From assembly GCA_015709615.1 (NCBI GenBank), contig CP054179.1, forward strand, positions 372,001 through 436,000: DNA of 64,000 nucleotides, written 5' to 3'. This document shows positions 45,329 through 54,374 of the stretch, one piece after another. This stretch comes from Gammaproteobacteria bacterium. Lineage in GTDB: Bacteria > Pseudomonadota > Gammaproteobacteria > Burkholderiales > Nitrosomonadaceae. The position numbers and the translations under genes are program-made. Under the pieces are notes generated by a model. That model saw nothing but the letters and a program-made list of their open reading frames with translations, was not told the DNA's origin and did not search any database. Position 1 is the stretch's first letter, and each line of letters begins with the position of its first letter.

Positions 45329-47008
45329 ATGACCAAATATGTCTTTGTGACTGGTGGTGTTGTTTCTTCCTTGGGTAAAGGGATTGCCGCCGCGTCTCTG
45401 GGTGCTTTGCTGGAATCGCGCGGCCTTAAAGTTACCATGCTCAAACTGGATCCTTATATCAATGTGGATCCCGGCACCATGAGTCCGTTCCAGCATGGCG
45501 AAGTATTTGTCACCGAAGACGGTGCTGAGACCGATCTGGATTTGGGTCATTACGAACGTTTCATCAGCACGCGCATGACGCGGCACAATAATTTCACCAC
45601 CGGGCAGATTTACGAAAGCGTGATCCGTAAAGAACGGCGCGGCGATTATCTCGGCGGTACGGTGCAAGTGATTCCACATATCACCGATGAAATCAAGCGC
45701 TACATTCAAATGGGCGTCGGTGATGCACAAGTTGCGATTATCGAAATCGGCGGCACGGTCGGCGATATCGAATCATTACCGTTTCTGGAAGCTATCCGGC
45801 AGATGGCAGTGCAAAATCCGCGTACGGATACCTGTTTCATCCACCTCACCTTGTTGCCTTATATCGGTTCGGCCGGTGAATTAAAAACCAAACCGACCCA
45901 GCATTCGGTCAAGGAATTACGCGAAATCGGTATTCAACCCGATGTGCTGTTATGCCGCTCGGATCGCGAAGTTCCCAAGGAAGAGCGCAGAAAAATAGCG
46001 CTTTTCACCAACGTGCAGGAAGAAGCGGTGATTTCCGCCATCGATGTCGACAGTATCTACAAGATTCCGGGGCTGTTGCACGAGCAGATGCTCGACGAAA
46101 TCATCTGTCATAAATTGAATATTCTGGCCAAACCGGCGGACTTAAGTGTATGGAAGAAACTGGTGTACGCGCTGGAGCACCCGAAACATACCGTCACTAT
46201 CGCCATTGTCGGCAAATACGTCGACCTGACCGAATCCTACAAATCCCTGTCGGAAGCCTTGATCCATGCCGGCATTCACACTAACAGCCGGATTAATATC
46301 GTCTACATCGATTCGGAAAATATCGAAAAAGAAGGCACGGATAGCTTGACCGATATGGATGCCATCCTGGTTCCCGGCGGTTTCGGTAAGCGCGGCGTCG
46401 AAGGGAAGATCATGGCGATCAATTTCGCTCGCACTCACCGTATCCCGTATTTGGGAATTTGCCTCGGTATGCAATTGGCCGTGATCGAATTTGCGCGCAA
46501 TAAAACCGGCATGAAAGGCGCGCATAGCACGGAATTTAATCCGGATACGCCCTATCCGGTGATCGGTTTGATCACGGAATGGCGCACGCGCGACGGACAA
46601 GTCGAAACACGCGATGAAAATTCCGATATCGGTGGCAGTATGCGGCTGGGCGGGCAGGAATGTATTTTGCAAAAAGATTCGCTCGCGTGGAAAACCTACG
46701 GCGCGGATACCATCGTCGAACGCCATCGCCATCGTTATGAAGTCAACAGCTTTTATATTCCTAAATTGGAAAAAGCAGGACTCTGCATCAGCGGTTTTTC
46801 CAAAGAAGAAAATCTGTGTGAAATGATCGAACTTCCTGAAACCGATCACCCGTGGTTTCTCGGCTGCCAATTTCACCCGGAATTCACTTCCACGCCGCGG
46901 CTGGGTCATCCGCTGTTCAAATCCTATGTTCAGGCCGCTATCCGCTTTGCCGGTGAACACCGTCAGCATGCCGCAGATGAAAAAATACACGCAGTACGCA
47001 ACAACTAA
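45329..47008 (+). CDS. pyrG: CTP synthase
   Basis: 559 residues. It aminates UTP to CTP with glutamine and ATP. The N-terminal synthase domain starts with KYVFVTGGVVSSLGKGIAAASLG; LKLDPYINVDPGTMSPFQHGEVFVTEDGAETDLDLGHYERF is invariant. The C-terminal class I amidotransferase has GICLGMQ with the nucleophilic Cys and FHPEF with the catalytic His-Glu. It is followed by eno after 67 bp and then ftsB; kdsA, often between pyrG and eno in proteobacteria, is not here. Confidence 0.98.
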   Translation: MTKYVFVTGGVVSSLGKGIAAASLGALLESRGLKVTMLKLDPYINVDPGTMSPFQHGEVFVTEDGAETDLDLGHYERFISTRMTRHNNFTTGQIYESVIRKERRGDYLGGTVQVIPHITDEIKRYIQMGVGDAQVAIIEIGGTVGDIESLPFLEAIRQMAVQNPRTDTCFIHLTLLPYIGSAGELKTKPTQHSVKELREIGIQPDVLLCRSDREVPKEERRKIALFTNVQEEAVISAIDVDSIYKIPGLLHEQMLDEIICHKLNILAKPADLSVWKKLVYALEHPKHTVTIAIVGKYVDLTESYKSLSEALIHAGIHTNSRINIVYIDSENIEKEGTDSLTDMDAILVPGGFGKRGVEGKIMAINFARTHRIPYLGICLGMQLAVIEFARNKTGMKGAHSTEFNPDTPYPVIGLITEWRTRDGQVETRDENSDIGGSMRLGGQECILQKDSLAWKTYGADTIVERHRHRYEVNSFYIPKLEKAGLCISGFSKEENLCEMIELPETDHPWFLGCQFHPEFTSTPRLGHPLFKSYVQAAIRFAGEHRQHAADEKIHAVRNN

Positions 47009-47075
47009 ATCATTCAAATTCTAATCGCAAAACTAACAAGCTTAAAAATCACAGTCAACACAGGGAAAATGTAGC

Positions 47076-48359
47076 ATGAGTGCAATAGTAGATGTCATCG
47101 CGCGCGAGATTCTTGATTCTCGCGGTAATCCGACCATAGAAGCGGATGTTTTATTGGAATCCGGTGTACTGGGCCGCGCCTCAGTTCCTTCCGGTGCATC
47201 CGTCGGCACCCGGGAAGCAATGGAATTACGCGATGATGATGCGCAACGCTACTCCGGTAAGGGCGTGCTCAAAGCCGTGAACAATGTGAATACCGAAATT
47301 TGCGAAACGTTGATCGGATTGGATGCTTTCGAGCAAAGCTTCATCGACCGCGAATTGATCAATCTCGACGGCAGCGAAAACAAATCCAGGCTCGGCGCCA
47401 ACGCCATTCTCGCGGTGTCGCTTGCCACCGCGAAAGCGGCCGCGGAGGAATCCGGCCTGCCGTTGTATCGTTATCTCGGTGGCGCGGCTTCGATGTCGAT
47501 GCCGGTGCCCTTGATGAATTTGATCAATGGCGGTGCACACGCCAACAACAACATCAACATGCAGGAATTCATGATTGTGCCGTTGGGGATTGCCGATTTT
47601 CGCGATGCCATCCGTTGCGGCGCGGAAGTTTTCAACACATTGAAGAAACTCATCAACGGCAAAGGCATGCCGACCACCGTCGGTGACGAGGGTGGATTCG
47701 CGCCCAATCTGGAAAACAATGAAGCCGCGTTGCAATTGATCGTGCAAGCCATCGATCAAGCCGGCTACCAGCCCGGCAGAGATGTCGCCATCGGTATCGA
47801 CTGCGCCAGCTCGGAATTCTACCAAGACGGCAAATACCACCTAGCATCCGACGGCTTGCATCTGACGTCGGAACAATTCGCCGATTATTTGGCGTCGTGG
47901 GTGGATAAGTACCCGATCATCAGCATCGAAGACGGTATGAGCGAACTGGACTGGAACGGCTGGGAATTGCTGACCGCCAAGCTGGGCAAATCGATTCAAT
48001 TGGTCGGTGATGATGTTTTTGTCACCAACACAAAAATCCTGCAGGAAGGGATTAAGCGCAATATTGCCAATTCCATTCTGATCAAGGTCAATCAAATCGG
48101 CACGTTGACCGAAACATTCGCTGCCATTGAAATGGCGAAATGTGCCGGTTATACCGCCGTCATTTCGCATCGCTCCGGCGAAACCGAAGATACCACCATT
48201 GCGGACATCGCAGTCGCCACCAATGCCCTGCAAATTAAAACCGGTTCAATGTCCCGCTCCGACCGTCTGGCGAAATACAATCAATTGCTGCGCATCGAGG
48301 AAGATTTGGGAGACTCGGCCAGCTACGCCGGGCGGAGAGCGTTTTACCAGCTCAAATAA
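47076..48359 (+). CDS. eno: Enolase
   Basis: 427 residues. It interconverts 2-phosphoglycerate and phosphoenolpyruvate. AREILDSRGNPTIEADV is the N-terminal signature, EFMIVPLGIADFRDAIRCGAEVF and GDEGGFAPNL contain active-site residues, and LIKVNQIGTLTETFAAIEMAK and VISHRSGETEDTTIADIAVA hold the catalytic Lys and the enolase signature. AGGGAAAA precedes the ATG. The stop overlaps the ftsB start by one base (TAATG). Confidence 0.98.
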   Translation: MSAIVDVIAREILDSRGNPTIEADVLLESGVLGRASVPSGASVGTREAMELRDDDAQRYSGKGVLKAVNNVNTEICETLIGLDAFEQSFIDRELINLDGSENKSRLGANAILAVSLATAKAAAEESGLPLYRYLGGAASMSMPVPLMNLINGGAHANNNINMQEFMIVPLGIADFRDAIRCGAEVFNTLKKLINGKGMPTTVGDEGGFAPNLENNEAALQLIVQAIDQAGYQPGRDVAIGIDCASSEFYQDGKYHLASDGLHLTSEQFADYLASWVDKYPIISIEDGMSELDWNGWELLTAKLGKSIQLVGDDVFVTNTKILQEGIKRNIANSILIKVNQIGTLTETFAAIEMAKCAGYTAVISHRSGETEDTTIADIAVATNALQIKTGSMSRSDRLAKYNQLLRIEEDLGDSASYAGRRAFYQLK

Positions 48360-48652
48360 TGAAACTGTTGAGTTTCACCCTGTTGCTATTCGTTGCCGCA
48401 ATGCAATACCCCTTGTGGTTTGGTAAAGCCAGCTGGCTGAGAGTCTGGCAAGTCGATCAGGAAGTAATTGCGGCGCGGGAAGAAAATGTGCAACTGCAAA
48501 ACCGCAACAATAAGCTCGAGGCCGAAGTCAACGACTTAAAGCAAGGCCTCGAAGCGATCGAAGAACGTGCTCGCAGCGATTTAGGCATGATCAAGGAAGG
48601 CGAAATACTCTTTCAGATCGTCAGGAATACGCCACAGAAATCCGCACCCTGA
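48359..48652 (+). CDS. ftsB: Cell division protein FtsB
   Basis: 97 residues. A short cytoplasmic start, one membrane helix (FTLLLFVAAMQYPLWFG), then a periplasmic coiled coil with WLRVWQVDQEVIAAREENVQLQNRNNKLEAEVNDLKQG and EAIEERARSDLGMIKEGEIL. This is the FtsB/DivIC fold that joins FtsL and FtsQ at the divisome. It is translationally coupled to eno, the usual gene order in proteobacteria. A 10-bp stem (48708-48734) lies downstream without a U tract. Confidence 0.94.
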   Translation: MKLLSFTLLLFVAAMQYPLWFGKASWLRVWQVDQEVIAAREENVQLQNRNNKLEAEVNDLKQGLEAIEERARSDLGMIKEGEILFQIVRNTPQKSAP

Positions 48653-48833
48653 ATTTCCGCGAACTCTTCCGGAAATTAAACACCTAAAATCAGACTGGAT
48701 AATCATGAACCGGATGACATATGATCATCCGGTTTAATCCGGCAGTTTCAAATATAATCCGCTTGAAAAGCGATCAATCATTCATATATCAATAGCCGTT
48801 TCATTTTGAATTCGAAAAACCAGGAGTAAGAAA

Positions 48834-49715
48834 ATGAAAAGAATTCTTCTTTTTTTAGCAACTAACTTGGCGATCGTCGTCGTATTAAGCATTACCTTAC
48901 GATTGCTCGGCGTTGAAAAAATATTGGACGCACAAGGAACCGGCTTGAATCTCAATTCCCTGCTCGTATTCGCGACAGTATTCGGATTCGGCGGTTCTCT
49001 GATGTCGCTCGCGCTTTCCAAATGGACTGCCAAGCGCTTTACCGGCGCGCAAGTCATCGAAATGCCGCGCAACGCGCAAGAGCATTGGCTGGTGACCACC
49101 GTGCAACGGCAAGCTGAACTTGCCGGAATCGGCATGCCGGAAGTGGCGATTTACGATGCGCCGGACGTCAATGCTTTCGCCACCGGCATGTCGCGAAACG
49201 ATGCGCTTGTTGCGGTTAGCACCGGCCTTCTGAATACCATGAGTCAGGATGAAGCAGAGGCCGTGCTGGCGCACGAAGTCAGTCATATCGCCAACGGTGA
49301 TATGGTCACGCTGGCGCTGATCCAAGGCGTTGTCAACACCTTCGTCATTTTCCTGTCGCGCGTCATCGGCCATACCGTGGATCGCGTCATCTTTAAAACG
49401 GAAGAAGGTCACGGCCCCGCTTTCTGGGTCACCAACATCATCGCCGAAATCGTGCTTGGCGTGCTGGCCAGCATCATCGTCATGTGGTTCAGCCGTCAGC
49501 GCGAGTTTCGCGCCGACGCTGGCGGGGCGAGTTTAGCGGGAAGGGAAAAAATGATTGCCGCCCTGCGGCGCTTGCAAATAATTCACGAGCCGGCGCATTT
49601 GCCCGATCAACTGGCTGCTTTCGGTATTTCCGGCGGCAGTAACGGATTTTCACGCTTATTCATGTCGCATCCGCCATTGGAAGAAAGAATCACGGCTTTA
49701 GAAATGCAACGATAA
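48834..49715 (+). CDS. htpX: Membrane protease HtpX
   Basis: 293 residues, an M48B zinc metalloprotease that degrades misfolded inner-membrane proteins. Two N-terminal membrane helices (about 4-22 and 33-53) are followed by VAVSTGLLNTMSQDEAEAVLAHEVSHIANGDM, where HEVSH is the HExxH zinc motif. Two further hydrophobic segments follow, then REFRADAGGASLAG with the third zinc ligand. CAGGAGTAAG precedes the ATG. A strong terminator follows. Confidence 0.97.
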   Translation: MKRILLFLATNLAIVVVLSITLRLLGVEKILDAQGTGLNLNSLLVFATVFGFGGSLMSLALSKWTAKRFTGAQVIEMPRNAQEHWLVTTVQRQAELAGIGMPEVAIYDAPDVNAFATGMSRNDALVAVSTGLLNTMSQDEAEAVLAHEVSHIANGDMVTLALIQGVVNTFVIFLSRVIGHTVDRVIFKTEEGHGPAFWVTNIIAEIVLGVLASIIVMWFSRQREFRADAGGASLAGREKMIAALRRLQIIHEPAHLPDQLAAFGISGGSNGFSRLFMSHPPLEERITALEMQR

Positions 49716-49736
49716 ACATCTCGTTAATCGGTATAA

Positions 49737-49769
49737 AAAACGCCGTACGATGACTTCGTACGGCGTTTT
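49737..49769. terminator. Bidirectional terminator after htpX
   Basis: Perfect 14-bp stem AAAACGCCGTACGA / TCGTACGGCGTTTT with loop TGACT, serving htpX and the convergent TIGR04073 gene. Confidence 0.93.
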
Positions 49770-49826
49770 AATTTTGCATCAGCTACCGCTTGCCAAAACC
49801 GGCAGAAAACTTCTGCGGCAACTTGA

Positions 49827-50171
49827 TCAATAGGAAGTTTCCCGCGAAAAATCTTGCCAGATATAAGGCGGATTAACCGATGGTTTTGTAGGAACCAGAA
49901 AAGTGACAGCATCCAATGCTCCCACCAAGGTACGGCCGACCGAGTGCATCACGCCCATACCCAATCCGATAGTAATACCGTAAACCGGCCCTTCTTTCTG
50001 GCTGGTTAAAATAATATTCTTGGGTAACTCCAACCAGCCAGTTAGTGTATTGGCTACGCCACTCGCCAGTTTCTCAGCCGAGTTATTCACATAACTGTCG
50101 GAAGCGACAGCTTGGGATGAGAAAAGGAACAATATTGAAAGCACCAAAGACAGTTTAACAATGCTCCTCAT
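49827..50171 (-). CDS. Exosortase-system-associated protein, TIGR04073 family
   Basis: 114 residues from the ATG at 50171, with AAGGAG about 8 bases upstream; the frame extends 15 codons further without such a site. The signal peptide ends near SSQAVASD. The mature part (SAEKLASGVANTLTGWLELPKNIILTSQKEGPVYGITIGLGMGVMHSVGRTLVGALDAVTFLVPTKPSVNPPYIWQDF) matches TIGR04073, small exported proteins that co-occur with exosortase/PEP-CTERM genomes. Their function is unknown. This supports the presence of an exosortase system elsewhere in the genome, as does the PEP-CTERM protein at 23695-24111. Confidence 0.87.
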   Translation of the reverse strand: MRSIVKLSLVLSILFLFSSQAVASDSYVNNSAEKLASGVANTLTGWLELPKNIILTSQKEGPVYGITIGLGMGVMHSVGRTLVGALDAVTFLVPTKPSVNPPYIWQDFSRETSY

Positions 50172-50454
50172 CAAAAAATCTCCTTTATACAGTTTTAGAA
50201 ATTGATTTCTGCTCAACCAAGAAAATAAGCAAAAATTCCCCAGCAGTTTACCTCTTCACAACGCATCAGACAAATCCATGCTCATGAAAGGGATTGTGCA
50301 TGAACGGGCGGATTATCGGCATTAAAAAGCGCAAAAAAAGAAATCTCCTCAAAAACCCGACGGAAATGTCGATAACCATGCTCCCGGCAGACAGGCAATC
50401 CGTGGAATTCTACCGATCGTAATCCGATTGACGTCATTGGAGGAGTATCACAGC

Positions 50455-51735
50455 ATGGAAGGACTTATCGTTGAACCATCCAGAACTTACCAAAAATTGC
50501 TTTCAACCGCGATAGAATCGGGCGGATTGGGAACCAAGCAGGTTTCAACCGGCAGTGAAGCGCTATCGCTGCTGAAAAAACAGCCTTTTGATCTGGTCTT
50601 CATTGCCACGCACTTGCAGGATATGGATGGCCCCATGTTTTCGTCGCAATTACGCGCCGATTCCCGTACCCGGCAAATCCCGCTGGTCATGATTACCGCC
50701 AACGACGATAAGCAATTCCAGGACGAAGCATTTTCCGCCGGCGTGACAGAAATTTTTTCCAAGCACGAGTTGGATAAAATTACCAGTTATACCGTACAGT
50801 TCTCCAGAAAAAGATGCTGCAAAGCGATGAGCGGCCGCATCTTGTATCTTGAAGACAACTCGCCCACAACCGGCACGGTGATTGCGTTGCTCACGGATTG
50901 CGGCTACACGGTCGATCATTTCAGTAACGGCGAGGAAGGATTGCACACACTTCAATGTAATGACTACGATTTGGTGCTCGCAGATACTTTGTTGAAAGGA
51001 AGATTCAATGGCCAGGCAATCGTAAAAGCGATCCGCAGTCTTGAGAGCGAACAAAAAGATGTGCCGTTGCTGGTCTTCTCGGTTCTTGACGATACTACGC
51101 GTAAAGTGGAATTGTTGCGTTCCGGTGTCAATGATTACGTCAGCAAACCACTGATTCAAGAAGAATTACTGGTGCGAATCAACACACTGATCAGCAATAA
51201 GAAACTGTCAAGCAAGGCAATCTCGCAACTGGCTCAAATGCACGAGCTGGCAATGAAAGATCCGCTTACCGGTTTATATAATCGCCATTTCCTGCTGGAA
51301 ACGGCACCATCGAAACTGAGCGAGGCTGCCCGGCACAGCATTCCTTGCAGCCTGATTATGATCGATATCGATCAGTTCAAGTCCATCAATGACAAATTCG
51401 GTCTTGCTAGTGGAGATAGAGTATTGAAAGAAGTTGCCGAGATACTCACCGGTTCTATTCGTAGAGAAGATATCGCTGCCCGTTATGGCGAGGAAGAATT
51501 CGCGCTGCTGCTGCTCCATTGCGACATTTCCGGCGCGGTGATGATCGCCGGAAAAATACGCCAATCGATCGAGAATCTGCAACCATCCGGCATCGATGTC
51601 ACTGCAAGCCTGGGCGTCGCTGAATTACAATCCACTTCATATAACGACTTCACCGATCTGCTGAGAACCGCTACGGAAGCAGTTCACCGAGCTAAATCCG
51701 CCGGATGCAATCAGGTTTCCGTACACCATCCGTAA
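50455..51735 (+). CDS. Two-receiver diguanylate cyclase-like protein (REC-REC-GGDEF)
   Basis: 426 residues from the ATG at 50455, preceded by GGAGGAG; an upstream TTG at 50428 lacks a site. The first receiver (1-118) has Ala51 where the phosphorylated Asp should be (VFIATHLQDMDG). The second receiver (127-248) keeps LEDN, Asp177 and Lys231. The GGDEF domain (about 262-426) begins with DPLTGLYNRH, and IDIDQFKSINDKFGLASGD is intact. The active-site loop reads RYGEEEF (344-349) instead of GG(D/E)EF, and the c-di-GMP inhibitory RxxD is represented by SIRREDI. Whether it still makes c-di-GMP is uncertain. Confidence 0.9.
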   Translation: MEGLIVEPSRTYQKLLSTAIESGGLGTKQVSTGSEALSLLKKQPFDLVFIATHLQDMDGPMFSSQLRADSRTRQIPLVMITANDDKQFQDEAFSAGVTEIFSKHELDKITSYTVQFSRKRCCKAMSGRILYLEDNSPTTGTVIALLTDCGYTVDHFSNGEEGLHTLQCNDYDLVLADTLLKGRFNGQAIVKAIRSLESEQKDVPLLVFSVLDDTTRKVELLRSGVNDYVSKPLIQEELLVRINTLISNKKLSSKAISQLAQMHELAMKDPLTGLYNRHFLLETAPSKLSEAARHSIPCSLIMIDIDQFKSINDKFGLASGDRVLKEVAEILTGSIRREDIAARYGEEEFALLLLHCDISGAVMIAGKIRQSIENLQPSGIDVTASLGVAELQSTSYNDFTDLLRTATEAVHRAKSAGCNQVSVHHP

Positions 51736-51755
51736 CACAATTCCGTGCGCAGTCA

Positions 51756-53513
51756 TTAAGCGGAATTCCGCTCCAGCATGGCGGCTGCATGGCTCTCGAT
51801 ATAGCGCTGCTGTTTCTTTTCCTTGATGGCATCGATATGCACCAGAATCAACGCATCGACACAGTTTGAAAATTGCGGATCGATATTGAATCCCAGAAAC
51901 TCGCAACCGCCCGGCTCGCACAATTCGACATATTGTTTATACAGCACCGGCACCTTGACACCGGATGCGTCGAGTTTCTCTTTCAACAACGCGACCGCGT
52001 GCTTATAGTCCGTTTCATCGGTAACGCGATGGTATTTCTCAAAATCCGCTACAGTGTCGAATTCAAATTGTAATCTCGATTCCGCGAACTTTTCTTTGTG
52101 ACCGAACAGCGTGTGATAAAAACTTGCAATTACCTGCTGCGCCGGTTTGGGCAGTGATGTGCTCATCGACACCGGCCCGGTCAGGTAGCGTATTTCCGGA
52201 TGCCGGTGCAAATAAGCGCCGATGCCGTACCACAAATAATCCAGGCTGCGTTTGTTCTGATAACGGGGTTGAATGAAACTGCGCCCCAGTTCGATCGATT
52301 GCTCCAGATACGGTAAAAATGTCGGATTGAATGCAAATAAACTATGCGTATACAGTCCTTCCGCGCCACGTGTTTTGATAATTTTTGCCGCTTCGCCGAT
52401 GCGGTACGAACCGATAATCTCCAGCTCGTCCTCGTCCCACAAAATCAGGTGGCGGTAGTAGCGGTCGTAACTGTCGATATCCAGCGCATTACCGGTGCCT
52501 TCTTGCACCTGGCGGAACGACAATTCGCGTAACCGGCCGATTTCCCGCATCATGCTGGAATTCGGCTGGTAATCGAACAGATAAATATGTTTGCCATCCT
52601 GCGTTTTGCCGATCAACTGCGACGCTTTCAATTCCTTGCGAATCTGTTTGGTGCGCACGGGATGGATGATGTTTTCGATCGGCTTGAACAGCTCCTTCTT
52701 TTTCTTCTTGCCGAGCAGATACACTTGCTTGCGCATCAGCTTCGCCACATCTTTTTTGGACAAATCCATCGCCGCGATCGATTCCCACGGAATCGGCTTG
52801 CCGATACGGAACGAAATCTCGCCGCCCTGCTGGTTGAACATTTCGTTGACCAGCATCATTGTACCGAGCGGCTTGTAAATACTCGATAAGCCGTAAAATA
52901 CCGCGGAATTTTTGCCGCCGATATGCACTGGTACAATCGGCGCTTTGGTTTTCTTCGCCAGCGAAATAAAACCGGATTTCCATTTACCGTCGCGCACGCC
53001 GAGCGGTGAAATACGCGACACCTCGCCGGTAGGGAAAACAATCACCGCTTGCTCCGCTTCCAGCGCAGCGACAATCTGATTCATGCTGTCGCGATGCTGC
53101 GCAACTTTGGAAAAATTATCCACTGACAGAAGCAAACTTCTCAGCGGGTCGATGCAATCCAATAAGCTCGTTGTCACAATTTTCACATCGGTACGAATCT
53201 CCGACACCAATTTCAGCAAAGCCAAGCCATCCAACGAACCGAGCGGATGGTTGGCCACGATCAGCACTCGCCGCTGATCCGGAATGCGTGCCCGATCCTT
53301 ACTCGAAACCTGAAACGAAAAGTTGAAATGCTCCAGCACCGCATCGTTGAATTCCAATCCTTCCAAATGCCGGTGCGTCTCGATAAAGCGATTGATCTCA
53401 TCCTGATGCAACACCTTCTTCAACAACGAAGACGCTGCTTTCATCAGCGGTTTATCGCCCTGCGCATCCGATCCCGGAAAATAATCCTTCAACATCGCAT
53501 CGACATCCAGCAT
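51756..53513 (-). CDS. Bifunctional acyltransferase, OlsF-like (PlsC-type + GNAT-type N-acyltransferase)
   Basis: 585 residues. The N-terminal half is a lysophospholipid-type acyltransferase: NHPLGSLDG (88-96) is the H-x5-D variant of the usual H-x4-D motif, and FPTGEVSR (161-168) the second motif. The C-terminal half (about 300-560) is an OlsB/hemolysin-like GNAT N-acyltransferase: MREIGRLRELSFRQVQEGTG, YYRHLILWDEDELEIIGSYRIG, and LGRSFIQPRYQNKRSLDYLWYGIGAYL. The two-domain arrangement matches OlsF, which makes ornithine lipids by N- and then O-acylation. The substrate here is inferred. It is monocistronic, convergent with the GGDEF gene. Confidence 0.85.
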   Translation of the reverse strand: MLDVDAMLKDYFPGSDAQGDKPLMKAASSLLKKVLHQDEINRFIETHRHLEGLEFNDAVLEHFNFSFQVSSKDRARIPDQRRVLIVANHPLGSLDGLALLKLVSEIRTDVKIVTTSLLDCIDPLRSLLLSVDNFSKVAQHRDSMNQIVAALEAEQAVIVFPTGEVSRISPLGVRDGKWKSGFISLAKKTKAPIVPVHIGGKNSAVFYGLSSIYKPLGTMMLVNEMFNQQGGEISFRIGKPIPWESIAAMDLSKKDVAKLMRKQVYLLGKKKKKELFKPIENIIHPVRTKQIRKELKASQLIGKTQDGKHIYLFDYQPNSSMMREIGRLRELSFRQVQEGTGNALDIDSYDRYYRHLILWDEDELEIIGSYRIGEAAKIIKTRGAEGLYTHSLFAFNPTFLPYLEQSIELGRSFIQPRYQNKRSLDYLWYGIGAYLHRHPEIRYLTGPVSMSTSLPKPAQQVIASFYHTLFGHKEKFAESRLQFEFDTVADFEKYHRVTDETDYKHAVALLKEKLDASGVKVPVLYKQYVELCEPGGCEFLGFNIDPQFSNCVDALILVHIDAIKEKKQQRYIESHAAAMLERNSA

Positions 53514-53706
53514 GCACTGACTCCATCATAAAATTGAATGCGAGATACGATAGTGATGTTTTGTGACAGAATGATGACAATTAGCCTTTTTGATGAGCTA
53601 TAGAATAAATTTTTGTAAGATAGGCAATTCTGCAATGAGCAAAAATGAAATAGTCAATACATTAGAGTTGCAATAACCTCTCTATTTCTGGTCCCTTTTA
53701 CAAACT

Positions 53707-54096
53707 CTATGCAGCCATCAATTTGAGATGCGCAACACATGGATCGAAATCACGGTCGGAAAAAAGCAAAGGCGTTTTGGTTTCGATGCAGTACGTGGCG
53801 ATAAGACAATCGATGGTTTTTCGGATGGTAATACCTTGTTTTCTAAGCGCGCGATAATTTTGAGCAGACTGAATCGCCAGATCGGTGTTGCACAGCTGCA
53901 CCTGTTCAAGCTCGGTCAGCAGTGATTTAGCAATCCGGTAATCCTTGTCACTCCTAAATCCTTGCAGCACTTCCGCCAGGATCAAGTCTCCAACAACGAT
54001 TACCGTACTGGACAGATAATGATCGAGTTTTTCAGTCTGATCGGTGATTTTACCGTTGAAAAAATCCACCCACACACTGGTGTCGACCAATACCAT
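53707..54096 (-). CDS. vapC: VapC-type PIN-domain toxin
   Basis: 129 residues from the ATG at 54096. VapC toxins are Mg-dependent RNases that cleave tRNA or rRNA. LVDTSVWVDFF carries the first acidic residue, ILAEVLQGF the second (Glu), KTIDCLIATYC the third and LLFSDRDFDP the fourth. The start overlaps the vapB stop by one base (TGATG), the usual coupling that keeps antitoxin in excess. Confidence 0.92.
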   Translation of the reverse strand: MVLVDTSVWVDFFNGKITDQTEKLDHYLSSTVIVVGDLILAEVLQGFRSDKDYRIAKSLLTELEQVQLCNTDLAIQSAQNYRALRKQGITIRKTIDCLIATYCIETKTPLLFSDRDFDPCVAHLKLMAA

Positions 54097-54287
54097 CAAT
54101 CCATTCTCATTTCATCGAGATTGCCGTCCCAACTCAACTTACCCCGAAACTGCCTGATCTTTTCCTGTTTTTTTATTCTTATCAAGGTTAACAAGCCAAG
54201 TTCTACTGCTTCTTTTTTGGTCTTTACTCCCGTGAGTTTGATTACTTCATCCATCAATTCGTCGTCAATAACAATATTTGTTCTCAT
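54096..54287 (-). CDS. vapB: VapB-type antitoxin
   Basis: 63 residues from the ATG at 54287, preceded by GGAGG. MRTNIVIDDELMDEVIKLTGVKTKKEAVELGLLTLI is the ribbon-helix-helix DNA-binding part of the DUF2191/VapB family. The C-terminal RQFRGKLSWDGNLDEMR is the toxin-binding tail. It probably represses its own operon. Confidence 0.92.
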   Translation of the reverse strand: MRTNIVIDDELMDEVIKLTGVKTKKEAVELGLLTLIRIKKQEKIRQFRGKLSWDGNLDEMRMD

Positions 54288-54374
54288 CACGCCTCCATGT
54301 GTATCGTTACGCTTTATTCTACACATAGAATGCAGAATTAACACATAGTTCACGCGTACTGACTGGAAGTCGAT

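Noticed and set aside
46142..47017. 291-codon minus-strand frame
   Set aside because: Antisense to the amidotransferase half of pyrG.
48708..48734. 10-bp stem-loop after ftsB
   Set aside because: The stem is good but no U run follows, so I did not call a terminator; its role is unclear.
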